Below, piece after piece: positions 8,189-15,769 of a stretch of 20,962 nucleotides of DNA (positions are counted from its first letter, which is position 1; each line of letters begins with the position of its first letter). The DNA is taken from contig DHVB01000074.1 of NCBI GenBank assembly GCA_002412425.1, positions 1 through 20,962 of the forward strand, read 5' to 3'. The notes under the pieces were generated by a model that ran no database searches, was not told the origin of the DNA, and saw only the letters and a list, made by a program, of their open reading frames with translations. This DNA comes from Bacteroidales bacterium UBA5219. Its GTDB lineage: Bacteria; Bacteroidota; Bacteroidia; Bacteroidales; ML635J-15. Both the position numbers and the translations under genes were made by a program.

Positions 8189-8986
8189 ATGAAACGTTTT
8201 ACTATAATAATTTTTTTGTTAGCATTATATATTAATGCTTTTTCGCAAGATGAGGATTTGCAGATGATATTTGATTCAATAATTGCAGAAGCAGATTTAA
8301 TGTACAAATACGAAAAAACTGTTTGGAATTCAACAGATTTGTTAATGATTAACAAAAACTTACAAAAGAATTATGGTGGCTATGTTGTAAGTCATTCAGC
8401 AGATTCTGTCTATGTAGTCTATATAGACAAAAAACAGGAACAAAGTATTGCTAGATATACTTATACTTCTGCGGATTTAAGTAAACCTTGTTACATTAGT
8501 ACAGAACTTTCAACTTTGTCTGTCGAAGAAAAAGAGCTAGTTGATATTAAAACTAAAATGCTTAAACAAATTGTTAATAGAAAATATAAAGTAACAATAC
8601 CAAACGGATTTAGTCCAAATTTTGTTTTAATTAAAGAGGACAATTTTTATAAACTTTATGTGATAATGGGAACATCAACATATGGGGTAATACCTTTTGG
8701 TAATGATTATTTATTTAAAGCAAACTCAAAAGGAAAGATTATATATTGGACTAAGTTCCACTCTACTATGATTCCGGTAATGGCAGAAACTGATGGACAC
8801 AAAGTAGTAGAAGCAACACATTCTCATTTGCGAACAACACCATATATTACAGCAACAGATATATGTACTTTTAGGCTTTATGCTCAATACACAGAATTAC
8901 AAAAATTTTCAGTATATTCACCTGCTATAAAAAAAACAATGACATATATTTTAGAAACCAATAAAATTGAAGTAAAAGAAAAATAA
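8189..8986 (+). CDS. Exported protein of unknown function with JAMM-like motif
   Basis: The start is placed at the ATG at 8189 rather than at an in-frame TTG at 8156. The ATG follows AAGGAGG by four bases, and the protein then begins with an ordinary signal peptide (MKRFTIIIFLLALYINAFSQ). The TTG also lies inside a promoter -7 match. The product is 265 residues. The N-terminal part after the signal peptide is charged and mostly helical (residues 21-60). A mixed alpha/beta region follows. I do not recognise the family. Residues 211-224 (HSHLRTTPYITATD) match the JAMM metalloprotease signature H-x-H-x7-[S/T]-x2-D, here His211, His213, Thr221 and Asp224. A catalytic Glu on an earlier strand is not obvious. 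It follows the C10 protease on the same strand and is convergent with the ATPase gene at 9042. Export is well supported; enzymatic function is a hypothesis. Confidence 0.75.
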   Translation: MKRFTIIIFLLALYINAFSQDEDLQMIFDSIIAEADLMYKYEKTVWNSTDLLMINKNLQKNYGGYVVSHSADSVYVVYIDKKQEQSIARYTYTSADLSKPCYISTELSTLSVEEKELVDIKTKMLKQIVNRKYKVTIPNGFSPNFVLIKEDNFYKLYVIMGTSTYGVIPFGNDYLFKANSKGKIIYWTKFHSTMIPVMAETDGHKVVEATHSHLRTTPYITATDICTFRLYAQYTELQKFSVYSPAIKKTMTYILETNKIEVKEK

Positions 8987-9041
8987 TGAAACTATCTAAC
9001 TTAACCACATTTTTTAGTAATTTGTAACAAGCTATTTACCT

Positions 9042-10208
9042 CTAAACCACTCTCCCCATATTCTTATAATTTAAAACTTGAATTTGTGCTGTATCATTTT
9101 CAAAATCACCAGCATATAAGATGGCTTTGTTGCTTAGTCTGTCTTTTAATAAGGATTCTAATGATTTTATACCTGTCTCAAATTCAATATGATAGGTTTG
9201 TGATGACTTTATTTCAATAGCAGAATAATTATTGCCGTTTTTGAGTAGCAAATCAACTTCAACTCCATTACTATCACGATAGAAAAATAAATTACTGTCT
9301 TTTCCTTGATTGTGTCGATTTTTAAAAGCTTCCATCACAATAAAATTTTCAAAAAGATGTCCACGCATTTTATCTCTTGCTAATTGCTGTTCTGTTTCAA
9401 TACCTAACAGATAACAGGCTAATCCTGTGTCGCAGAAATAAAGTTTTGGCGTTTTGGTCAATCTTTTTTTCATATTTTCATAAAAAGGAGCTAGCATTTT
9501 GATAATATAAGAAGCTTGCAAAACAGAAAGCCAAGATTTAATAGTATTTACAGAAACTCCAACTTCGCTAGATAGTTCCGAAGCATTGAATAAACTTCCT
9601 ATACGTCCAGCACAAAGTCTCAGAAATGTTTGAAACTGCATTATGTCTTTTATTTGTAATAAATCGCGAACATCTCTTTCTAAGTAAGTTTTTACATAAG
9701 ATGGATAAAACAAATTGGCTATGTTTTTCCCAGAATATAGTACAGGATAAAAGCCTGTTATTAATATTTCATCTAAGTTTTTTTTATCTGCTTGCGTCTT
9801 AACTTCGTTGTATGAGAGAGGCATAAGTTCTAAAATCCCTGTTCGTCCTGCAAGAGATTGCGTAATCTTTTTGATAACAGAAAATTGAGAACTGCCCGAA
9901 AGTACAAAACGTTTTTCAGGATTTTCATCTACTAAACCTTGTATGTAGGAAAGTAAATCTGGAGCATTTTGAACTTCATCTAATATCATTCCTTCTTGAT
10001 GCTGACTGAGAAATCCAACGGGATCATTTAAGGCAAAATTACGAATATCTAAATTTTCTAACGAATAGTAGGGTAAATGATCAAATACTTTACGCAATAA
10101 GGTGGTTTTTCCAGATTGACGAGGTCCTGTCATAGTAAGAACTGGAAAGTACTTGTACATTTCAAGCATCACATCAGTTATATCTCTTTTAATAAATTCT
10201 TTACTCAT
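9042..10208 (-). CDS. AAA_14 / DUF4143 family ATPase
   Basis: The 388-residue protein belongs to the widespread AAA_14 plus DUF4143 family. Walker A is GPRQSGKTT (residues 28-36, Lys34). Walker B is MILDEVQ (Asp77, Glu78). A sensor-like VLSGSSQFS is at about 102-110. A winged-helix stretch (ASELSSEVGVSVNTIKSWL) and the family's SYIIKMLAPFYEN segment follow. The C-terminal domain has D319 in VEVDLLL and E332-x-K334 in AIEIKSS, the spacing of a PD-(D/E)xK-type fold. The family is cytoplasmic. Its biological role is not established, and it is common in anaerobic Bacteroidota and archaea. The gene stands alone, convergent with the exported-protein gene to its left (55 bases apart) and divergent from the yjdM operon to its right, and has its own consensus promoter. 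Family assignment is secure. Confidence 0.9.
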   Translation of the reverse strand: MSKEFIKRDITDVMLEMYKYFPVLTMTGPRQSGKTTLLRKVFDHLPYYSLENLDIRNFALNDPVGFLSQHQEGMILDEVQNAPDLLSYIQGLVDENPEKRFVLSGSSQFSVIKKITQSLAGRTGILELMPLSYNEVKTQADKKNLDEILITGFYPVLYSGKNIANLFYPSYVKTYLERDVRDLLQIKDIMQFQTFLRLCAGRIGSLFNASELSSEVGVSVNTIKSWLSVLQASYIIKMLAPFYENMKKRLTKTPKLYFCDTGLACYLLGIETEQQLARDKMRGHLFENFIVMEAFKNRHNQGKDSNLFFYRDSNGVEVDLLLKNGNNYSAIEIKSSQTYHIEFETGIKSLESLLKDRLSNKAILYAGDFENDTAQIQVLNYKNMGRVV

Positions 10209-10238
10209 ATTTATTTATGCAAATTTGAAGTTCAACTG

Positions 10239-10270
10239 CAAAATTACATAAAACTATTCATTTATCCAAA
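10239..10270 (-). promoter_or_regulatory. Promoter of the DUF4143 ATPase gene
   Basis: On the minus strand TTTG (complement 10267-10270) is followed after 20 bases by TAATTTTG (complement 10239-10246), a full match to the Bacteroidota consensus. Transcription would begin about 24 bases before the ATG at 10208. Confidence 0.65.
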
Positions 10271-10343
10271 TTCTTTACTCAAAATAAAAAATTGATAATA
10301 AACTTGGTTGTATATATTGGTAACAAAGGAAAACCTTGCAAAC

Positions 10344-10373
10344 TTTTTATTACTAAAATAATCTTTATCTTTG
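10344..10373 (+). promoter_or_regulatory. Promoter of the yjdM operon
   Basis: TATCTTTG at 10366-10373 matches TAnnTTTG. The upstream element is only partial (TTTT at 10344-10347, 18 bases away). The predicted start is about 30 bases before the ATG at 10411. It is the only promoter seen before the four closely packed genes 10411-13198. Confidence 0.5.
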
Positions 10374-10410
10374 CAATATAATTTATTAACGTATAGATTT
10401 TTATATTTTT

Positions 10411-10752
10411 ATGGGAAAAACACTTATTTGTCCAAAATGTAATTCGGAATATACTTATGAAAATGGTACACTTTGGGCGTGTACTCAATGTTTTTTTGAA
10501 TGGAATCCTGCTGAACTACAAGCTACAAAAGAACAAGAAGGCAAAGTGTTTGATGCTAATGGCAATGAATTGCAAGACGGCGATTCGGTAGTAGTAATTA
10601 AAGATTTGCCTGTAAAGGGAATGCCTCGTCCAATAAAAGCTGGTACAAAAGTAAAAAATATTCGCCTTACTGATGGCGACCACAATATAGATTGCAAAAT
10701 TGACGGGTTTGGTGCTATGGCACTAAAATCTGAATTTGTGAAAAAGGCTTAA
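10411..10752 (+). CDS. yjdM: YjdM/PhnA family zinc-ribbon protein
   Basis: The 113-residue protein is a close match to E. coli YjdM, formerly called PhnA. An N-terminal zinc ribbon has Cys7 and Cys10 (ICPKC) and Cys24 and Cys27 (ACTQC). A C-terminal SH3-like barrel carries the family's highly conserved segments: DANGN, DGDSVVVIKDLPVKG, GTKVKNIRL, GDHNIDCKIDGFG and LKSEFVKK. The old link to alkylphosphonate use is weak, because the gene lies outside the C-P lyase set in most genomes and no phn genes are seen here. It is a small cytoplasmic protein of unclear function. It is the first gene of a plus-strand unit, 21 bases before the hydrolase at 10774. Confidence 0.93.
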   Translation: MGKTLICPKCNSEYTYENGTLWACTQCFFEWNPAELQATKEQEGKVFDANGNELQDGDSVVVIKDLPVKGMPRPIKAGTKVKNIRLTDGDHNIDCKIDGFGAMALKSEFVKKA

Positions 10753-10773
10753 TTTAAGTTAAAATAAAAGACT

Positions 10774-11910
10774 ATGAAATTTAAGTTTGTTATAATAATC
10801 GGAATAGTTGTACTAATAGTTGCAATAGCTATCGCGATTTTTGCATATATAAATATGAATTATGATTATCTAAATGAACATTTTTTAGAGAAAAAGGGAT
10901 ATAAATTAGGTTTTACTGAAAATACTGCAAAATTAAACGATGGCTCTGAAATTTATTATATAGAAGGTCCTAATAATGGTCCAAAACTTCTTTTGCTTCA
11001 TGGTCAGCAAGTTAGCTGCTACGATTACGCTAAAGTATTACCAAACCTTTCAAAAGAATTCCATGTTTTTGCCCTTGATTATTATGGTCATGGAAAATCA
11101 TCAAAAAATCCCGACAAGTATAATGCTGTTGAAATAGGAAATGATATAATTTGGTTTGTTAAAAATGTTATTAAGGAAAAAATTTATATATCGGGACACT
11201 CTTCTGGAGCCTTGCTAGCCGCATATGTTTCTGCAAACGCACCTGATTGTATTATAGCTACAATTTTAGAAGATGGTCCTTTTTTCTCTACTCTTCCTAA
11301 CAGGGCGGAAAAAACTATTTCATGGTTAGAATTTAAAAATATGTACGACTATCTAAACCAAAACGAGATAGGTAGTTTTATGGAATATTCATTAGAGCAT
11401 AACTACATGCAAGAAATTTTTAATGCTAAAGATCCACAAGCTTGGAACAAGGTAATAAAAAATCCCGCCTTAAAATATTTAGAAAAACATCCCGGCGAAA
11501 TTCCTATTATTTGGTATTATCCGCCAAAGTTGGGAATAAATACTATTTATGCTTTGAATGCAAATATGCAGGACGGAACTGGTAAATATGATTTGAGATT
11601 TGGACTAACATTTTATGACTTTTCGTGGTTTGAAGGCTTTGATACTGAAGAAATTTTGAAAAATATAAAATCGCCTACTATCGTAATGCACGTAGCACCG
11701 AGTGATATAACTGCTCCAAGTTATTATGATGAAAATGGAGTTTTGCTTGCTGCAATGGACAAAAAAGATGCCCAAAAAGTTGTTGATTTAGTACCTAATA
11801 GTAAATATGCTGGAGGTTTTAAATCAGCTCACGATATTCACGCAGACCTGCCAGACGAGTTTATAGAGGTTTTACTCGATTTGAAAAATCAAATAGAGAA
11901 AACAAACTAA
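10774..11910 (+). CDS. Membrane-anchored alpha/beta hydrolase
   Basis: The 378-residue protein starts with a single hydrophobic helix (residues 4-26) after MKFK, so it is probably anchored with the catalytic domain outside the cytoplasmic membrane. The alpha/beta-hydrolase core includes the oxyanion segment LLLLHGQQ (His76-Gly77), ALDYYGHGKSS, and the nucleophile elbow SGHSSGALLA with Ser143. Candidate acid and base residues are in HVAPSDITAP and in the C-terminal SAHDIHADLP. The cap region (about 165-290) is larger than in minimal esterases and rich in aromatics. Substrate cannot be deduced; lipid or small-ester hydrolysis fits the fold. The gene lies 21 bases after yjdM and 7 bases before the DUF6544-like gene, indicating an operon. 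Confidence 0.87.
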   Translation: MKFKFVIIIGIVVLIVAIAIAIFAYINMNYDYLNEHFLEKKGYKLGFTENTAKLNDGSEIYYIEGPNNGPKLLLLHGQQVSCYDYAKVLPNLSKEFHVFALDYYGHGKSSKNPDKYNAVEIGNDIIWFVKNVIKEKIYISGHSSGALLAAYVSANAPDCIIATILEDGPFFSTLPNRAEKTISWLEFKNMYDYLNQNEIGSFMEYSLEHNYMQEIFNAKDPQAWNKVIKNPALKYLEKHPGEIPIIWYYPPKLGINTIYALNANMQDGTGKYDLRFGLTFYDFSWFEGFDTEEILKNIKSPTIVMHVAPSDITAPSYYDENGVLLAAMDKKDAQKVVDLVPNSKYAGGFKSAHDIHADLPDEFIEVLLDLKNQIEKTN

Positions 11911-11917
11911 ATTTAAG

Positions 11918-12676
11918 ATGAAAAGAGTTTTTATAAAAGATAAAACCAAATTTATCAAAAGAAATAAAGCTCATAAAATAGAAATGTTTTCTGAAGAGCT
12001 AATAAAAGATTTACCTGAGCCTTTAAAAAAATACCTTCGCGTTTGTGGATATATAAACACACCTGTTCCAGTAAATGCTAATATATATTGGACTGAGTCT
12101 TGGTTGAAAATGTCGCCGACAAAGGAATGGAGCGAACTTCATACAACACAATTTAATTCTGTAAAACCAATAGGACGGCTAGCCTATATGAAAATTTTAG
12201 ACATGCCTGTGGCGGCAAGAGATTTATATCGTGATGGTTACGGAGAAATGAAAGTTAAGCTATTTAATTTGATAAATCTAGCTTTCGATAATAGTAAAGA
12301 AGTAGCACAATCGGCACTAATAACTATTTTTTGTGAATTTGCTTTTATTCCAAGTTATTTGTTGTCTGAAAATGTAAAATGGGAACAAATAGATGATTAT
12401 TCAGTTCGCGGAACTCTTGTAGATAACGGAATTGAAGTTTCCGGAATGTTCTATTTTAACGAAGAGGGGCTTTTTACACATTTTGAAACATTCGATCGAT
12501 ATTTTACCACAGGCAAAAACAGCTATAAGAAAGTTAAGTTTTCGGTTGTTGTAGAAAGTTTTAAAACACAGGATAATTTAAAAATTGGAGAGAAAGTCAA
12601 AATTATTTGGCATTTGCCTGAAAGCGATTACGAATATTATAAAGGGACGGTTGATAGAATAGAGTTTAATGTTTAA
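11918..12676 (+). CDS. DUF6544-like protein
   Basis: The 252-residue protein has no signal peptide and no membrane helix. It has features I associate with the DUF6544 (formerly DUF6920) family. These are LPEPLKKYLRVCGY near residue 30, then ARDLYRDGYGEMKVKLFNLI near 100, a central helix with FCEFAFIPSYLLSENVKWEQ, a DDYSVRGTLVDNGIEVSGMF beta segment and a C-terminal beta meander ending in YYKGTVDRIEFNV. Members resemble a lipid-binding beta-barrel, but no function is established and no catalytic residues are obvious. It is tightly coupled to neighbours (7 bases after the hydrolase, 6 before the membrane protein). The family name rests on motif recall and is moderately sure; that it is a real gene is clear. 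Confidence 0.75.
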   Translation: MKRVFIKDKTKFIKRNKAHKIEMFSEELIKDLPEPLKKYLRVCGYINTPVPVNANIYWTESWLKMSPTKEWSELHTTQFNSVKPIGRLAYMKILDMPVAARDLYRDGYGEMKVKLFNLINLAFDNSKEVAQSALITIFCEFAFIPSYLLSENVKWEQIDDYSVRGTLVDNGIEVSGMFYFNEEGLFTHFETFDRYFTTGKNSYKKVKFSVVVESFKTQDNLKIGEKVKIIWHLPESDYEYYKGTVDRIEFNV

Positions 12677-12682
12677 AATAAC

Positions 12683-13198
12683 ATGACTGACAATAGTATG
12701 AAAATCAAAACTTTAAAAAAATATTTGCTTAATTGTTTCCTCTTGACAATTCCTATTATGATATGGAATATCATCTTTACAAGCAAATTGCCTCAATATT
12801 ATCAGCCAGAAATATTTTGGAAAGACATTCCTGCCTGGTTGAAATATTCTGAAAATATTTCAAGGATATTGATTTTCATACTTACTTTACTGATGCCTCT
12901 AAACATTTCAACATTGACACAAAAACGGGGACTCATTTTATATATAGGCGGAACACTAATATACTTTGCCTCTTGGCTTGTCCTGATTTATTTTCCAAAC
13001 AGTAGCTGGAGTAATAATATCCTTGGATTTATGGCACCTGCATACACACCATTATTGTGGCTAACAGGAATCGGATTTGTTGGAAATTCATTTTGTTTCA
13101 ATCTGCCCTATAAACGCTGGTTTTTTATTTTGATAGTAATCATTTTTCTGATACTTCATAATTTTCACACAATGACAATATATTTCAGAATTCATTAA
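12683..13198 (+). CDS. Membrane protein of unknown function (about four or five helices)
   Basis: The 171-residue protein has about four or five membrane segments, around residues 14-31, 57-75, 84-103, 113-132 and 143-160. The last two are separated by a short loop with NLPYKRW. The N-terminus is uncertain. ATG at 12683 gives MTDNSMKIKTLKKYL, while ATG at 12698 gives MKIKTLKKYL, which looks more like a normal membrane-protein start. The first lies 6 bases after the preceding stop and favours translational coupling. No family or functional motif was recognised. It is the last gene of the yjdM unit, since 165 bases with a new promoter follow. No convincing terminator hairpin was seen after it. 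Confidence 0.7.
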   Translation: MTDNSMKIKTLKKYLLNCFLLTIPIMIWNIIFTSKLPQYYQPEIFWKDIPAWLKYSENISRILIFILTLLMPLNISTLTQKRGLILYIGGTLIYFASWLVLIYFPNSSWSNNILGFMAPAYTPLLWLTGIGFVGNSFCFNLPYKRWFFILIVIIFLILHNFHTMTIYFRIH

Positions 13199-13274
13199 AA
13201 CAAATAAAAAAAGTTAGAAAAAATAATGAAAGTTTATGTTATATAAGTCTTTAAAAATAAGCGTTTAATGTATG

Positions 13275-13301
13275 TAACTAAAAACTTAACAGAAACTTAA
13301 C
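13275..13301 (+). repeat. Three TAAC direct repeats at 11-12 bp spacing, possible operator
   Basis: TAAC occurs at 13275-13278, 13287-13290 and 13298-13301. The last two lie in identical decamers AAACTTAACA (13282-13291 and 13293-13302) with an 11-bp period. The array ends just upstream of the -33 element of the next promoter, a position suited to a helical-phase activator. The regulator is unknown. Confidence 0.45.
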
Positions 13302-13309
13302 ACAGCTTC

Positions 13310-13341
13310 TTTCAAACTTATAAGTAAGATGAGTAATTTTG
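13310..13341 (+). promoter_or_regulatory. Promoter of the second transcription unit
   Basis: TTTC at 13310-13313 is followed after 20 bases by TAATTTTG at 13334-13341, a full -7 match. The expected transcription start near 13348 lies downstream of the TTG at 13339 that could otherwise start the next gene. This favours the GTG at 13363 as the true start. Confidence 0.55.
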
Positions 13342-13362
13342 TCTGTCTATAAACTTAGATGT

Positions 13363-14094
13363 GTGAAAACGAAATCAATTTTTTTAACAATTTTTTCGAT
13401 TACGCTTTTCTATATCTGTTGGGGTGTCTCACAACTGATAAGCATCAAGACACAGTATTCACTACTGTCAAGTCTAGTGTTTTCTATTGTTTTTACTGGT
13501 CTAATCGGCACTTTTATACCAATATATTTAAAGAATAAATTTAATTGGAGTTACAATAAACCAAGTTCAAACAGACTACTAGCTTATCTTTTTTTGATTT
13601 TAGCAATTATATTTTCAACTATATTGTCGGGAGCATTTTTAAAAGTCATTGAATTGAAATATTCTTGGATTTTAATTTTAAAATATATTCTACTGTTTTT
13701 CCCTATGTCTTTAGGAATTGGCTTATTTGCATTTTTACTAATTCCAAACACTATACAAAACTGGAAAAACAGCAAAACAAAAAGTGTATTGTTAATTTTT
13801 TCAATTAGCATCTTTTTCTTTATAGCATTTTATGTTGATACATTATTTCAAGATATAGAATTAGCAGCTACCATGGCATTTATTGGCTTATTGTTAGGCT
13901 TGGCTTATTTATTTCTAAGAAATTTTTGGCTTGTTTACTCAACTCTTTTTTTAATAATGTTAGTGAATACATTAGCCGACAATAAATACGATGAATATAA
14001 TTTTTGGATTGTAATTATAAGTACTATACTTTCTTTAACAATATTGACATTTGATTTTATAAAAAATAGAAAATTAAAAAATACTAACTTATAA
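13363..14094 (+). CDS. Polytopic membrane protein, possibly a degenerate CPBP-like protein
   Basis: The reading frame has no ATG before a mid-protein helix. It is open from a TTG at 13339, but the promoter makes GTG at 13363 more likely. This start gives 243 residues beginning MKTKSIFLTIFSITLF, a typical first membrane helix. About seven or eight helices follow, with lysine-rich cytoplasmic loops (NWKNSKTKS, KNRKLKNTNL at the end). The segment near the C-terminus with FIGLLLGLAYLFLRNFWLVY and then LVNTLADN recalls the last helices of CPBP intramembrane proteases. The EExxxR and second catalytic His are absent, so it is either a non-catalytic relative or unrelated. It is the first gene of the second unit, 10 bases before the serine hydrolase. 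It is a real membrane protein; its family is unresolved. Confidence 0.7.
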   Translation: MKTKSIFLTIFSITLFYICWGVSQLISIKTQYSLLSSLVFSIVFTGLIGTFIPIYLKNKFNWSYNKPSSNRLLAYLFLILAIIFSTILSGAFLKVIELKYSWILILKYILLFFPMSLGIGLFAFLLIPNTIQNWKNSKTKSVLLIFSISIFFFIAFYVDTLFQDIELAATMAFIGLLLGLAYLFLRNFWLVYSTLFLIMLVNTLADNKYDEYNFWIVIISTILSLTILTFDFIKNRKLKNTNL

Positions 14095-14104
14095 ATAATA
14101 AAAT

Positions 14105-15160
14105 ATGACAACTGAAAAAGCAAAATCATTGCAAGCTATCTTAGATAAAAAGGTTGATGGCAAAAAAATATTTGGAACATCTTTCGCTTTAAAAAAAGAT
14201 AATACAGTTTGGCAAGGAGCATCAGGTAATTTAAGTATAGACCAGCCTTATTTTATTGCGAGTACAACAAAATTATTTACTACTGCAATTATTCTAAAAC
14301 TTAAAGAAGAAGGTAAGTTAAGTCTTGACGATAAAATACACCAATATGTTGATATTTCAGTTTTGTTTAGACTTCATCTTTACCAAAAGAAAGATTATTC
14401 CCAAGAAATAAGTATTAAGCATTTGCTTTCTCACACATCGGGACTTCCCGACTATTTTCAAGACAAAGGAACAAGCAAAAAAAGTTTGGAAAAAGACTTA
14501 ATGAAAGGTCATGATCAGTCTTGGACTTTTGAAGAAGCTATTGAAATGTCAAAAAAGTTTGAGCCTCTTTTTGTTCCAGGCGAAAAAGGAAAAGCAAAAT
14601 ATTCAGATGCAAATTTTCAACTTTTAGGGAAAATTATCGAAAAAATCACAAATAAATCATATGCCGAAAATTGCCAAGAATATATAATTCAACCACTTGG
14701 CTTGTCAAAAACTTATCTATATCAAGATGCTACAGATGAAACACCAAAAATGTTGTATCACAAAAAAAAGGAGTTGAGAATTCCTAAAGCAATGACATCT
14801 TTTGGAGCAGATGGAGGCATAGTTTCAACTTCGGCAGACATGTTAACTTTTATAGAAGCGTTTTTCACAGGCAAATTGTTCCCAATTGATTATATCGAAA
14901 AAATGCAAAAATGGAACAAAATTTTCCCACCAATGCGTTCAGGTATCGGCATTCATTTGTTTAAGATACCTAAAGTTTTTGACCCTACAGGAGCAATGCC
15001 TTCTTTTATTGGACATTCAGGACTTTCGGGTGCTTTAGCATTTTATAGCCCAAAAGAAAATCTTTATATCGCAGGAACAGTAAACCAAACAGCTCACCCA
15101 GATATGTCTTTTAAAACAATGATTTCATTGACTCAACGAATGTTGAAAAATGAAAAGTAG
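14105..15160 (+). CDS. Class C beta-lactamase-like serine hydrolase
   Basis: The 351-residue protein has the three active-site motifs of the serine beta-lactamase-like (Pfam Beta-lactamase) superfamily. They are S-T-T-K (Ser53, Lys56) in IASTTKLFTT, Y-S-D-A-N (Tyr166, Asn170), and H-S-G (304-306) in FIGHSGLSGA in place of KTG. Other family segments are LKEEGKLSLDDKI, IKHLLSHTSGLPDYF and GADGGIVSTSADM. This subgroup contains esterases, D-aminopeptidases and peptidases as well as lactamases, so resistance should not be assumed. No signal peptide or membrane helix is visible, so it appears cytoplasmic, which is uncommon for the superfamily. The stop overlaps the start of the DUF4386 gene by 11 bases, indicating translational coupling. 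Confidence 0.9.
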   Translation: MTTEKAKSLQAILDKKVDGKKIFGTSFALKKDNTVWQGASGNLSIDQPYFIASTTKLFTTAIILKLKEEGKLSLDDKIHQYVDISVLFRLHLYQKKDYSQEISIKHLLSHTSGLPDYFQDKGTSKKSLEKDLMKGHDQSWTFEEAIEMSKKFEPLFVPGEKGKAKYSDANFQLLGKIIEKITNKSYAENCQEYIIQPLGLSKTYLYQDATDETPKMLYHKKKELRIPKAMTSFGADGGIVSTSADMLTFIEAFFTGKLFPIDYIEKMQKWNKIFPPMRSGIGIHLFKIPKVFDPTGAMPSFIGHSGLSGALAFYSPKENLYIAGTVNQTAHPDMSFKTMISLTQRMLKNEK

Positions 15161-15716
15161 CAATAAATCTGTTACCATTTATAATGCCCGAATTATCGGA
15201 GCATTTTTCTTATTGGCATTTTTAGCCTATGGTATTGGAAGTCAATTGTTTGAAAGCACAGATGACTTTGAAAAATATTTAGGAGCATTCCTTGTCATAG
15301 CCAATTCTGTAATGGTTTTGTTTATAGGAATTTTATTGAGAAAAACATTAAAATTGCACAATGCTTTAGTGGGAAATATTTATCTTTTTGCAAGAATATT
15401 TGAAGCCTTAGCACTTTCAACAATACTCATAAATGGAAATGTCCCAAACGACTTGGGTTATATTCTAGGCATGTTGGTTTTAGGAATTGGCAGTATTCCA
15501 ATGTGTTTAACTTTGTATAAACATAAAATCTCACCATCTTGGTTAGCGATTTGGGGAGTTGTAGGCTATGCTGTTTTTGCATTTGGCTTTCTAATGGAAT
15601 TGTTTGGAAAGGAGTGGAGCATGTATCTTCTTGGTTTAGGCGGATTGTGGGAAATAGTTTTTGCAATTTGGTTGATTGTTAGAGGGAGTAAAAGTGTAAA
15701 ACAAATCGCTTGCTAA
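15150..15716 (+). CDS. DUF4386 family membrane protein
   Basis: The 188-residue protein has about six membrane segments. They start with IIGAFFLLAFLAYGIGSQLF (residues 15-34), a pattern typical of DUF4386 proteins, which begin with a short polar N-terminus and a gly/ala-rich first helix. Helices continue near 43-62, 75-95, 103-120, 132-151 and 158-178. The function of the family is not known. The gene overlaps the serine hydrolase by 11 bases (the hydrolase TAG lies within the first codons here), so the two are translated together. The tail is short and basic (RGSKSVKQIAC). Family assignment is by motif and topology recall. Confidence 0.82.
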   Translation: MKSSNKSVTIYNARIIGAFFLLAFLAYGIGSQLFESTDDFEKYLGAFLVIANSVMVLFIGILLRKTLKLHNALVGNIYLFARIFEALALSTILINGNVPNDLGYILGMLVLGIGSIPMCLTLYKHKISPSWLAIWGVVGYAVFAFGFLMELFGKEWSMYLLGLGGLWEIVFAIWLIVRGSKSVKQIAC

Positions 15717-15769
15717 CAAGAACTTAATTTTGAAAAAATAATTTAAAAGCTAAATAAAGAAAAGTGAAA

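Noticed and set aside
8156..8191. TTG at 8156 as start of the exported protein gene
   Set aside because: It overlaps a promoter -7 element and puts 11 polar residues before a normal signal peptide. The ATG at 8189 has a strong AAGGAGG before it.
13363..14094. Active CPBP intramembrane protease
   Set aside because: The glutamate pair and the catalytic histidines that define the family are absent. Only the last helices show a vague likeness.
15725..15732. Internal promoter before the 70-residue membrane protein
   Set aside because: Only a TAATTTTG is present. No TTTG-like element lies at the required distance, and such octamers are common in this base composition.
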